Part shown: positions 55,699 to 64,000 of the stretch, one piece after another
How positions within the stretch are numbered: the stretch's first letter is position 1
Layout: each line of letters begins with the position of its first letter
Assembly: GCF_003007685.1 (NCBI RefSeq)
Contig: NZ_PXNN01000006.1
Coordinates: 1 to 64,000, forward strand
DNA from: Marinobacter halophilus
Lineage (GTDB): Bacteria > Pseudomonadota > Gammaproteobacteria > Pseudomonadales > Oleiphilaceae
Length of the DNA: 64,000 bases
Direction: 5' to 3'
The notes under the pieces: generated by a model
Database searches by the model: none
What the model saw: only the letters and a program-made list of their open reading frames with translations
What the model was told of the DNA's origin: nothing
Program-made: the position numbers and the translations under genes

Positions 55699-57588
55699 TC
55701 AGGCGATCTTCCGGTTGTTGGCCTTGTTGAGCACGTCGATAATCTCGTCCGTACCCAGGGTTTCGTGTTTCATCACGGCTTTGGCCAGCGCCTCCAGTTC
55801 TTTCCTGTGTTCTTTCAGAAAACTGACGGTAAAGGATTCCAGGTCCAACAGCTGGGACTGAATTTCCGAATCAATCATCTCCGCCAGTTTTTCGCTGTAC
55901 TCCCTGGGCGCCCCCATTTCCCGGCCCAGAAAGACGTGTTCCTCACCGATGCCGAGCCCGAGCGGGCCAACTTTCTCGCTCATGCCCCATTGGCCGATCA
56001 TCCGGCGCAGCAGTTTGGTGGCTTCTTTCAGATCGTTCTGGGCCCCGGTGCTGACTTCGCCGTAGATGATTTTCTCGGCTGAGCGACCGCCCAACATCAC
56101 TTTGATGCGATCCCGCAAATAGCTTTCGGTGTAGTTGAATTTGTCCTCTCGTGGCGTCTGCTCCGTTACGCCCATGGCCATGCCGTGGGGAATGATGGTG
56201 ATCTTGGTCAGGGGGTCGGCTTTGGGCATGTAATAGGCCATCAGGGCATGACCACATTCGTGATAAGCCACCACTTCCCGTTCTTCCGGGGTGAGCTGGG
56301 AGTCCCGTACTTCGCCCAGAATCAGCCGGTCTCGTGCCAGTTCAAAGCAATGCGCGTTGACCACTTCCAGGTTCTCCCGGGCAGCAGTCAGGGCGGCTTC
56401 GTTCACCAGGTTTTTCAGGTCGGCACCGGAGAAGCCGGTGGTGCGCGCGGCCAGTTGCATGAGATCGACATCGCCAGCCAAGGGTACCTTGCGTACGTGA
56501 ACCTTCAGGATGGCTTCACGGGCATCTTTGTGTGGTCGGTCCAGAGTGATCTTGCGATCAAACCGGCCGGGGCGGAGCAGGGCACTGTCCAGCACGTCCG
56601 GGCGATTGGTGGCGGCCAGTACCAGAATATTCTCGTAAGATTCAAAGCCGTCCATCTCAGTAAGAATCTGGTTCAGGGTCTGTTCACGTTCATCGTGGCC
56701 GCCACCGAGACCGGCGCCCCGGGAGCGGCCGATGGCATCGAGTTCATCGATAAAAATCAGTGCCGGAGCTTCCTTGCGGGCATTCTGGAACATGTCCCGA
56801 ACCCGTGCCGCGCCAACGCCCACAAACATCTCGATGAATTCCGAGGCGCTGATGCTGAAAAACGGCACTTCCGCCTCGCCGGCAATGGCTCTGGCCAGCA
56901 AGGTTTTACCGGTGCCGGGCGGGCCAACCAGCAGTACACCCTTGGGCATGACGGCGCCCAGTCGGCGATACTTTTCCGGGGATTTCAGAAAGTCGATAAT
57001 CTCGGCTATATCGCGTTTGGCGGATTCGATGCCAGCGACGTCGTTCAGGGTTGTCGTGGAGGTTTCCTTGCGAGCGCGGCGGGCCCGGGATTTTGCGTAG
57101 TCAAAGGCCCCACCACCCTGGGTCATGCGCTTCTGGGCGGCGCCCCAGAACCAGAACATCAGTGCCAGTAACAAAATCCAGGGCACGAAGCCGAGAATCA
57201 GATCCTGCCACCAGGGCCGCCCCGAGGGAGCACCTCGAATAACGACGTTCTGCTGTTCCAGTAACGAGAGCAGTTCCGGGTCGTCTACCGGTGGCCGCAA
57301 CGCCAGAAAAGCGCTGGTGGTGCGCCCGGTGTTTGAGCTGAACCGGGCCGAACCGGATTCAGTGAACTGTCCCCGGATCTCTTCGTTACGCAGCGTTACC
57401 TCTGAAATCTGGCCACTGAGCACCGCTTCCTTAAATTCTGAATAGGCCAGCTCCTGTTGCTGAGGGCGCTCGCTGTCCTGTAGCCAGAGAAACATCAGGA
57501 AAATGGCTGCGCTGAGCCACAAAAAGGAATACTGGTTTGGTATGGCCGGTTGCGGGCTTTGGTCTTTGTCTTGTTTCTCAGGTTCCAT
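55699..57588 (-). CDS. ftsH: FtsH-family membrane metalloprotease
   Basis: A 629-residue AAA+ zinc protease anchored by two N-terminal helices (about 21-36 and 129-150) flanking a periplasmic domain. Walker A is GPPGTGKT at 222-229, Walker B is IFIDELDAI at 278-286, and the second region of homology includes RPGRFDR at 339-345. The zinc site is HECGH at 443-447. The N-terminus has an extra charged stretch ([13 protein letters not shown]) unlike housekeeping FtsH, and no rlmE neighbour is present. This may be an accessory copy, which the rest of the genome would have to show. It is 18 bp downstream of ggt, in the same direction. Confidence 0.92.
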   Translation of the reverse strand: MEPEKQDKDQSPQPAIPNQYSFLWLSAAIFLMFLWLQDSERPQQQELAYSEFKEAVLSGQISEVTLRNEEIRGQFTESGSARFSSNTGRTTSAFLALRPPVDDPELLSLLEQQNVVIRGAPSGRPWWQDLILGFVPWILLLALMFWFWGAAQKRMTQGGGAFDYAKSRARRARKETSTTTLNDVAGIESAKRDIAEIIDFLKSPEKYRRLGAVMPKGVLLVGPPGTGKTLLARAIAGEAEVPFFSISASEFIEMFVGVGAARVRDMFQNARKEAPALIFIDELDAIGRSRGAGLGGGHDEREQTLNQILTEMDGFESYENILVLAATNRPDVLDSALLRPGRFDRKITLDRPHKDAREAILKVHVRKVPLAGDVDLMQLAARTTGFSGADLKNLVNEAALTAARENLEVVNAHCFELARDRLILGEVRDSQLTPEEREVVAYHECGHALMAYYMPKADPLTKITIIPHGMAMGVTEQTPREDKFNYTESYLRDRIKVMLGGRSAEKIIYGEVSTGAQNDLKEATKLLRRMIGQWGMSEKVGPLGLGIGEEHVFLGREMGAPREYSEKLAEMIDSEIQSQLLDLESFTVSFLKEHRKELEALAKAVMKHETLGTDEIIDVLNKANNRKIA

Positions 57589-57606
57589 GACGTCTGTCCT
57601 GTTACG

Positions 57607-59370
57607 TTAGTAGCCCATAGCCGATGAAGTGCTGCGCCGCGGGTCTGCGCCCCCGTAGAGCGTTCCGTCTCCTTCAATCATAATACTCTGAATGGCGCCC
57701 ATGGCATTGCTGGGGGTCACTTTGTGGCCTTTGGACTGCAGCAAGCCGATGGTGTCCGGGCTGATGCCCTGTTCAATACGGATCTCATCCGGCCACCATT
57801 GGTGATGGATTCTGGGCGCGCTCACAGCGGTCTGGATGTTCATATTGTGGTCGATCACATTCATCACCACTTGCAGGGTGGTGGTAATGATGCGCGAGCC
57901 GCCGGGGCTGCCGGTGACCAGATAATTACGGCCATCCTTGCGTACAATGGTGGGCGACATGGAGCTGAGCATGCGCTTACCGGGCTCGATCTTGTTGGCC
58001 TCGCCACCTATCAGGCCATAGGCATTGGGCTCGCCGGGTTTGGCGCTGAAATCGTCCATTTCGTTATTGAGTAGAAAGCCGGCGCCGGCGACGGTGATGC
58101 CGGAGCCGTAACTGAAGTTGATGGTGTAGGTGTTGGATACTGCATTGCCCCAACGATCGACTACCGAGAAATGGGTGGTTTCCGGACTTTCCCAGGCGGC
58201 GGGTTGGCCGGGTTTGATCTCTTCTGCAGGGCGCGTCTTATCCGGGGTGATGGTTTTGCGCAGTTCGGCGGCGTAGTCCTTGCTGGTCAGGCCAGTCAGG
58301 GGTACCTCCACGAAATCGGTGTCGCCCAGATATTCGGACCGGTCGGCGTAGGCCAGTTTCATGGCTTCGGCCATGGAGTGAATGGTCGCTGCAGAATTGT
58401 GGCCCATCTCCCCGATAGGGAAACCTTCGAGAATGTTCAGTATCTGAACAATGTGGGTGCCGCCGGAAGAGGGCGGTGACATGGAAAAAATATCGAAACC
58501 GCGGTAAGTGCCGTGTATCGGCTGGCGGATTGCTGGTTGGTAGTTCTTCAGGTCAGCCAGAGTGATCAGGCCGTCATGGCGCTGCATCTCATCGACGATC
58601 AGGCGGGCGGTTTCGCCTTCGTAAAAGCCTTCAATGCCCCTGTCGGCAATACGCTGCAGGGTGGCGGCCAGCTCCGGCTGTTTGAACACTTCACCGGGCT
58701 GCGGCGCGGAACCGTCCTCTTTATAGAAGGTGGCTTTGGTGGCTGGCCAGCGTTGCAATCGCTCCCTGGCCTGCTCCAGCCCCTCGGTGAAGCGCTGTGG
58801 TATGGCGAAACCGTCTTGCGCCAGGCGAATGGCCGGCGCCAGAGCGTCTTTCAGGGTGAGGGTGCCGTGGAGCTCCAGTGCCAGAGCCAGTCCGGCCACG
58901 GTGCCCGGGACACCGGCGGCCTGATGGCTGAACCGGCTGCGCTCGTTAACAACATTGCCGGCGTTATCCTGAAACAGGGTTTCCGTGGCGGCAGCCGGTG
59001 CCGTTTCCCGGTAATCAATGGCTTCCGGGGTGTTGCCGTCGCCAGGGGAGTACAGCAGAAAGCCACCGCCTCCAATATTACCGGACCGGGGTTGGGTGAC
59101 CGCCAGCGCAAAGCCCGCCGTGACCGCAGCATCGATGGCGTTGCCGCCATTTTTCAGAACCTGCAGGGCGACCTCGCTGGCCAGGGTGTGACTGGTGGCG
59201 ACCATGCCCTGGCTGCCCTGCACGGGGTGGAAACGCTCGCCCTCAAGAATGGCCGGGTTGCTGGCATGAGCGGTAACCGTCAGGAATGATGCCAGTAGGG
59301 CGGCTATCAGGCCCCACGGGCGCCTTGGCGGGATTTTTGTCCGGGGGCTGTAGATGACTCTGTCTAACAT
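57607..59370 (-). CDS. ggt: Gamma-glutamyltranspeptidase
   Basis: A 587-residue periplasmic enzyme that cleaves glutathione and transfers the glutamyl group. The signal peptide is WGLIAALLASFLTVTAHA (about 19-36). The precursor is cut before T398 (ESPETTHFSVVD), which becomes the catalytic N-terminal residue of the small subunit. Other family blocks are GNAIDAAVTAGFALAVTQPRSGNIGGGGF (near 76-104), NNEMDDF and the oxyanion pair in MLSSMSPTIV. Length is normal. FtsH follows 18 bp downstream, probably co-transcribed. Confidence 0.95.
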   Translation of the reverse strand: MLDRVIYSPRTKIPPRRPWGLIAALLASFLTVTAHASNPAILEGERFHPVQGSQGMVATSHTLASEVALQVLKNGGNAIDAAVTAGFALAVTQPRSGNIGGGGFLLYSPGDGNTPEAIDYRETAPAAATETLFQDNAGNVVNERSRFSHQAAGVPGTVAGLALALELHGTLTLKDALAPAIRLAQDGFAIPQRFTEGLEQARERLQRWPATKATFYKEDGSAPQPGEVFKQPELAATLQRIADRGIEGFYEGETARLIVDEMQRHDGLITLADLKNYQPAIRQPIHGTYRGFDIFSMSPPSSGGTHIVQILNILEGFPIGEMGHNSAATIHSMAEAMKLAYADRSEYLGDTDFVEVPLTGLTSKDYAAELRKTITPDKTRPAEEIKPGQPAAWESPETTHFSVVDRWGNAVSNTYTINFSYGSGITVAGAGFLLNNEMDDFSAKPGEPNAYGLIGGEANKIEPGKRMLSSMSPTIVRKDGRNYLVTGSPGGSRIITTTLQVVMNVIDHNMNIQTAVSAPRIHHQWWPDEIRIEQGISPDTIGLLQSKGHKVTPSNAMGAIQSIMIEGDGTLYGGADPRRSTSSAMGY

Positions 59371-59510
59371 CGGATTCCTCGTGTCTGGTTGCCAGATAGG
59401 CTATCATAGCCGGTCATTTTTACCGGTGCTTACCGACATTCCACCGCAGGCTGGCATTTGTGGTTTCCCGTAGCACCCGCTTTCCCGGATTCTAGTAAAG
59501 GAATGGCTTA

Positions 59511-60365
59511 ATGGAGCATACCTATCGTCTTGTTATTTCCTGCCCGGATCGGGTAGGGATTGTTGCCAAGGTGAGTAATTTTCTGTCCACCTATAATGGC
59601 TGGATTACTGAGGCGAGCCACCATTCAGACACCCAGTCTGGCTGGTTTTTCATGCGGCATGAGATCAAGGCCGAGTCGATTCCGTTCGGGCTGGACCAGT
59701 TCCGGGCCGCTTTTGAGCCGATTGCCCGCGAATTCAACATGAGCTGGCACATTGCCGACTCCGCCCGCCCGAAGCGGGTGGTGCTGTTGTGCAGCAAGGA
59801 ATCCCACTGTCTGGCTGACCTGCTGCACCGGTGGCACAGTAAAGAGCTGAACGCCGAAATGGTGGCGGTAATCTCCAACCACGACGATCTGCGCCGGATG
59901 GTGGAGTGGCACGACATTCCCTACCACCATATCCCGGTGAGCAAGGAAAACAAGACCGAAGCCTTTGGCCAGATCGAAGATTTGCTGACGCAGTATGACG
60001 TGGACATTGTGGTGCTGGCGCGCTACATGCAGATTTTGCCGGCTGAATTGTGCGAAAAATACGCAGGCAAGGTGATCAATATTCACCACAGTTTCTTGCC
60101 ATCGTTCGCTGGTGCCCGGCCGTATCACCAGGCCTACAGCCGCGGTGTCAAGCTGATCGGCGCCACCTGCCACTACGTGACTCAGGACCTCGACGAAGGC
60201 CCGATCATCGAGCAGGATGTGATTCGCATCAGCCACAGCGACTCCATTGAAGACATGGTTCGCCTGGGCAAAGACGTGGAAAAGAACGTGTTGGCGCGGG
60301 GGCTTCGGTCTCACGTTGAAGATCGCGTGATTACTTACGAAAACAAGACCGTAGTGTTTGATTAA
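59511..60365 (+). CDS. purU: Formyltetrahydrofolate deformylase
   Basis: A 284-residue enzyme that hydrolyses 10-formyltetrahydrofolate to formate and tetrahydrofolate, supplying formate for purine synthesis by PurT. An ACT domain occupies about residues 5-85 (YRLVISCPDRVGIVAKVSNFL). The formyltransferase fold follows, with the catalytic triad N190 and H192 (VINIHHSFLPSF) and D228 (DLDEGPII). Start ATG 59511 follows AAAGGAATGG. Divergent from ggt. Confidence 0.95.
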   Translation: MEHTYRLVISCPDRVGIVAKVSNFLSTYNGWITEASHHSDTQSGWFFMRHEIKAESIPFGLDQFRAAFEPIAREFNMSWHIADSARPKRVVLLCSKESHCLADLLHRWHSKELNAEMVAVISNHDDLRRMVEWHDIPYHHIPVSKENKTEAFGQIEDLLTQYDVDIVVLARYMQILPAELCEKYAGKVINIHHSFLPSFAGARPYHQAYSRGVKLIGATCHYVTQDLDEGPIIEQDVIRISHSDSIEDMVRLGKDVEKNVLARGLRSHVEDRVITYENKTVVFD

Positions 60366-60491
60366 CGTGTCGCGACAGCTGCCCCGGGCCGGTTTGGACT
60401 GTGGTATGCTTGGCGGCTTGTTAATGAATAAAGACGGGGCCCGAAAAAGGCCTCGGGACGACTTCCAGATAACGCAAAGGAACCTTTCTCG

Positions 60492-63086
60492 ATGGGTGAG
60501 TTAGCCAAAGAGATCCTGCCGGTCAATATTGAAGACGAGTTGAAACAGTCCTACCTCGATTACGCCATGAGCGTCATCGTCGGCCGGGCCTTGCCGGATG
60601 TACGCGACGGCCTCAAGCCGGTGCACCGTCGGGTATTGTTCGCCATGTCCGAGTTGGGCAACGACTGGAACAAGGCGTACAAGAAATCTGCCCGTGTGGT
60701 GGGTGACGTTATCGGTAAATACCACCCCCACGGTGACTCTGCTGTTTACGACACCATCGTTCGAATGGCTCAGCCGTTTTCCCTGCGTTACCCGCTGGTC
60801 GATGGTCAGGGTAACTTCGGTTCCATTGACGGCGACAACGCGGCCGCCATGCGTTACACCGAAATCCGCATGGAGAAGATTGCCCATTCGCTGCTGGCGG
60901 ATCTGGACAAGGAAACCGTCGATTTCGTTGACAACTACGACGGTACCGAGCGAATTCCGGAAGTCATGCCGACCCGTATACCCAACCTGCTGGTGAACGG
61001 TTCCTCCGGTATTGCCGTGGGCATGGCCACCAACATTCCGCCCCATAACCTGACGGAAGTGGTCAGTGGCTGTCTGGCGCTGATTGATAACCCGGATCTG
61101 ACCATCGATGAGCTGATGGAGTACATTCCCGGCCCGGATTTCCCGACTGAGGGCATCATCAACGGTCGCGCGGGCATTGTAGAAGCCTACCGGACCGGCC
61201 GCGGCCGCATCTATATCCGGGCCCGCCATGAGATTGAGCACGACGATAAAACCAACCGTGATGCCGTCATCATCACCGAGCTGCCGTACCAGCTGAACAA
61301 AGCGCGCCTGATCGAGAAGATCGCCGAGCTGGTCAAGGAAAAGCGCCTGGAAGGCATCACCGAGCTGCGGGATGAATCCAACAAGGAAGGTATCCGCGTG
61401 GTGATCGAGCTGCGCCGTGGTGAAAACCCGGAGGTTGTGGTTAACAACCTGTTTTCCCAGACCCAGCTGCAGAACGTGTTTGGCATCAATATGGTGGCGC
61501 TGATCAACGGCGAGCCGAAGATTCTCAACCTGAAAGAAATGCTTGATGCGTTCGTGCGCCACCGCCGCGAAGTGGTGACCCGCCGGACCCTCTACGAGCT
61601 CCGCAAGGCACGTGAACGCGGCCATATCCTTGAAGGTCTGACCGTTGCCCTGGCCAACATCGACGAGATGATTGCGCTGATCAAGGCGTCTCCGACTTCG
61701 GCTGAAGCGAAAGAAAAGTTGATGGCCAGGGGCTGGGCCCCGGGTAATGTTCTGGCGATGCTGGAGCGTGCCGGTGAAGACGCCTGCCGTCCGGACGATC
61801 TGCCGGAAGTGTTCGGGCTGCGTGATGGCCTTTACTACATGTCTCCCGAGCAGACTCAGGCGATCCTGGATATGCGCCTGCATCGTCTGACCGGTCTGGA
61901 AACTGAAAAGCTTCAGAGCGAGTACAGGGACATTCTGGAGAAGATCGCCGGCCTGCTGGAAATCCTCGGCGATCCGGATCGCCTCATGCAGGTGATCCGC
62001 GAAGAACTGGAAGCCGTGGTTACCGAGTTCGGCGACGTGCGCCGTACCGAAATCACCAGCTCCCAGCGTGATCTGACCATCGCGGATCTGATTGATGAAG
62101 AAGATCTGGTGGTCACCATTTCTCACAGCGGTTACGCCAAGACCCAGGCCGTTGAAGACTATCAGGCCCAACGCCGTGGTGGTCGCGGTAAGGCGGCTAC
62201 GTCAATGAAGGACGAAGACTTCATTGAAAAACTGCTGGTGGCCAACTCCCACGACACCATTCTGTGCTTCTCAAACCGAGGCAAGGTGTACTGGCTGAGA
62301 GTGTTCGAGATTCCCCGTGGCAGCCGTGGTTCCCGTGGTCGCCCGATGGTCAACATTCTGCCGTTGGACGAAGACGAACGCATCACTACCTTCCTGCCGG
62401 TACGGGATTACCCGGAAGATCAGTTTGTGCTGATGGCGACTTCGGCTGGTGTCGTCAAGAAGACGCCGCTGCCGAATTTCTCGCGTCCGCGCAGCAGCGG
62501 CTTGATCGCCCTGAACCTGGACGAAGGCGATACCCTGATCGGTGCAGCCATTACTGATGGCAACGCTGAAATCATGCTGTTCTCCACCGCAGGCAAGGCG
62601 GTGCGTTTCCGGGAAGATCAGGTGCGTCCGATGAGCCGGACCGCCCGTGGTGTTCGTGGCATCAAGATGCAAGGCGATCACCATGTGGTGTCGCTGATCA
62701 TTCCGCAGGAAGGCGGCGTTCTGTTGACCGCCAGTGAACACGGTTACGGCAAGCGGACTTCTATCGAAGAATTCCCGGCTTACAGTCGCGGCAGCCAGGG
62801 CGTTATTGCCATGCAGTGCTCGGACCGTAACGGCAATCTGGTCACCGCTCTGCAGCTGTTTGAAGGCGACGAGATGATGCTGATATCCGACAAGGGCACC
62901 CTGGTTAGGACCCGGACGGATGAAGTGTCTGTGCTTAGCCGGAACACTCAGGGTGTACGCCTGATTCGCCTGGCCCAGGAAGATGAGCGACTGGTAGGCG
63001 TTGAGCGTATTGCGGAATCTGATGATGACGGCGTAGACGTAGGCGCAGAAGTCGAGGACGTAGAAGGCGAGGACACCGAAGAATGA
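60492..63086 (+). CDS. gyrA: DNA gyrase subunit A
   Basis: An 864-residue subunit of DNA gyrase that cuts and rejoins DNA during negative supercoiling. The active-site tyrosine is Y122 ([10 protein letters not shown]). The quinolone-resistance region [10 protein letters not shown] keeps S83 and D87, the usual sensitive-type residues. The C-terminal domain carries the GyrA box in QRRGGRGK and ends in an acidic tail (DVEGEDTEE). Numbering matches E. coli exactly through residue 122. Start ATG 60492 follows AAAGGAACC. The stop overlaps the serC start by 4 bp. Confidence 0.98.
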   Translation: MGELAKEILPVNIEDELKQSYLDYAMSVIVGRALPDVRDGLKPVHRRVLFAMSELGNDWNKAYKKSARVVGDVIGKYHPHGDSAVYDTIVRMAQPFSLRYPLVDGQGNFGSIDGDNAAAMRYTEIRMEKIAHSLLADLDKETVDFVDNYDGTERIPEVMPTRIPNLLVNGSSGIAVGMATNIPPHNLTEVVSGCLALIDNPDLTIDELMEYIPGPDFPTEGIINGRAGIVEAYRTGRGRIYIRARHEIEHDDKTNRDAVIITELPYQLNKARLIEKIAELVKEKRLEGITELRDESNKEGIRVVIELRRGENPEVVVNNLFSQTQLQNVFGINMVALINGEPKILNLKEMLDAFVRHRREVVTRRTLYELRKARERGHILEGLTVALANIDEMIALIKASPTSAEAKEKLMARGWAPGNVLAMLERAGEDACRPDDLPEVFGLRDGLYYMSPEQTQAILDMRLHRLTGLETEKLQSEYRDILEKIAGLLEILGDPDRLMQVIREELEAVVTEFGDVRRTEITSSQRDLTIADLIDEEDLVVTISHSGYAKTQAVEDYQAQRRGGRGKAATSMKDEDFIEKLLVANSHDTILCFSNRGKVYWLRVFEIPRGSRGSRGRPMVNILPLDEDERITTFLPVRDYPEDQFVLMATSAGVVKKTPLPNFSRPRSSGLIALNLDEGDTLIGAAITDGNAEIMLFSTAGKAVRFREDQVRPMSRTARGVRGIKMQGDHHVVSLIIPQEGGVLLTASEHGYGKRTSIEEFPAYSRGSQGVIAMQCSDRNGNLVTALQLFEGDEMMLISDKGTLVRTRTDEVSVLSRNTQGVRLIRLAQEDERLVGVERIAESDDDGVDVGAEVEDVEGEDTEE

Positions 63087-64000
63087 GCAGAGCGTTTAAT
63101 TTCTGTGCCGGTCCGGCTACCTTGCCGGAGGCCGTGCTGAAACAGGCGCGGGATGAAATGCTGGATTGGCGTGGTACCGGTATGTCGGTGATGGAAATGA
63201 GTCACCGCGGTGACGCATTCGTGACCATTGCCGAGACCGCAGAGAAAGACCTGCGGGAACTGGCGGGCGTTTCCGACGACTATGCCGTGTTGTTCATGCA
63301 GGGTGGGGCATCCAGCCAGTTTGCCACCATCCCGCTGAACCTGCTGGGTGACAAGTCCTCTGCCGACTACGTGAACACCGGTATCTGGTCAAAGAAGGCG
63401 ATTGCCGAGGCCAAACGCTATGGCAATGTCAATGTGGTGGCCAGTTCGGAGGACAGTGGCTTTACCACCATCCCGGAACAGTCTGTCTGGACAACCAGCG
63501 CCGAGGCGGCTTATCTGCACTACACCCCGAACGAGACCATTGGTGGCCTGGAATATGATTTTATTCCAGACACCGGAAGCGTGCCGCTGGTGGCGGACAT
63601 GTCTTCTACCATGCTGTCGCGGCCGGTGGATGTTTCAAAGTTCGGTTTGATCTACGCCGGCGCCCAAAAGAACATCGGGCCCTCCGGGCTGGTGGTTGTC
63701 ATCATTCGTAAGGATTTGCTGGGCAGGGCCCGGAAGGAAACCCCAACGATGATGAACTATCAGGTCATGGCTGAAAACGGGTCTATGTACAACACGCCGT
63801 CGACCTACTCCTGGTACCTCGCGGGCCTGGTGTTCCAATGGTTGAAAGCGCAGGGTGGCGTTAAGGCGATGGGGCAGATCAATGCCCGTAAAGCCAAAAA
63901 ATTGTATGACTTCATTGATAACAATGACTTCTACGCCAACCCGATTGATCCCCGTTTCCGCTCTTGGATGAACGTGCCGTTCACGCTGGCAGATGGCGCG
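63083..64000 (+). CDS. serC: Phosphoserine aminotransferase, partial
   Basis: The first 306 codons of a protein normally about 360 long; it runs off the right edge. It is a PLP enzyme of serine and pyridoxine synthesis. [11 protein letters not shown] is the family N-terminus, [10 protein letters not shown] follows, and the PLP lysine is K196 ([12 protein letters not shown]). The ATG at 63083 overlaps the gyrA stop (ATGA), so the two are translationally coupled. The gyrA-serC order is typical of Pseudomonas and Marinobacter. Confidence 0.97.
   Translation, partial: MSRAFNFCAGPATLPEAVLKQARDEMLDWRGTGMSVMEMSHRGDAFVTIAETAEKDLRELAGVSDDYAVLFMQGGASSQFATIPLNLLGDKSSADYVNTGIWSKKAIAEAKRYGNVNVVASSEDSGFTTIPEQSVWTTSAEAAYLHYTPNETIGGLEYDFIPDTGSVPLVADMSSTMLSRPVDVSKFGLIYAGAQKNIGPSGLVVVIIRKDLLGRARKETPTMMNYQVMAENGSMYNTPSTYSWYLAGLVFQWLKAQGGVKAMGQINARKAKKLYDFIDNNDFYANPIDPRFRSWMNVPFTLADGA

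Noticed and set aside
60501..62171. 556-codon open frame on the minus strand inside gyrA
   Set aside because: It is a complementary shadow of a strongly biased, conserved gene and shows no family motif or ribosome site.

Overview
The window looks like a gammaproteobacterial chromosome, most likely Marinobacter or a close relative. The evidence is the purU-gyrA-serC order at the right end, the family make-up of the housekeeping genes, and a chromosomal integron with long cassette arrays. Genus assignment is inference; no 16S rRNA or other marker is present.

Region 1 (1 to about 22,560) is the distal part of a cassette array. I count 24 cassettes (c1-c24), each ending in an attC site with a GTTRRRY-type core. 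In 20 of the 23 cassettes that can be tested, the left core of the attC (R'') is the exact complement of the core at the start of the same cassette. The attC orientation (R'' left, R' right) places the missing integrase gene to the left of the window. c1-c11 and c13 carry mostly small unknown proteins (six small membrane proteins, a lipoprotein, a DUF3291 protein, a GDCCVFCSYG-type protein) and one protein with a PD-(D/E)XK nuclease-like motif (c7). c12 and c14-c23 are toxin-antitoxin (TA) cassettes: HigBA twice, RelE/HigA2, VapBC, BrnTA, YoeB-YefM twice, ParE-type twice, CcdAB, and one wrecked BrnT/HigBA cassette. c24 is a GNAT acetyltransferase. Four TA cassettes are inverted and carry their own promoter or operator.

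The array is heavily invaded at attC cores. A group IIC-attC intron (7692-12166) sits in the R' core of attC13. Its reverse transcriptase is interrupted by a complete IS21-family element (9416-12014, 5-bp target duplication). A second, decayed intron lies on the opposite strand in the R'' core of attC17. A third is reduced to its two ends in the R' core of attC20. Two internally deleted IS1182-like elements each sit directly on an R' GTT. An IS110-type transposase scrap marks the array end.

Region 2 (22.7-28.7 kb) is ordinary chromosome: rlmF, a formate/nitrite-type channel, a small conserved protein, a broken alternative oxidase gene, a pair of acyl-CoA dehydrogenases and a YkgJ-type cysteine cluster protein.

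Region 3 (28.7-57.6 kb) resembles an envelope and stress-tolerance island: a PAS-GGDEF cyclase, a PRC-barrel protein, an EEP-family hydrolase, two DUF2254 membrane proteins flanking GlsB/YeaQ and a KatE-type catalase, a FAD oxidoreductase, a matrixin-like protease, an outer-membrane barrel, a histone-deacetylase-like protein and a 2844-residue cyclic beta-1,2-glucan synthase. It continues with DUF3185, YghU, a Lon-like AsrA-type protease with a USP-like partner, and an FtsH. The joint theme (oxidative and osmotic protection plus proteostasis) is inferred from the families.

Region 4 (57.6-64 kb) is core chromosome: ggt, purU, gyrA and the first part of serC.
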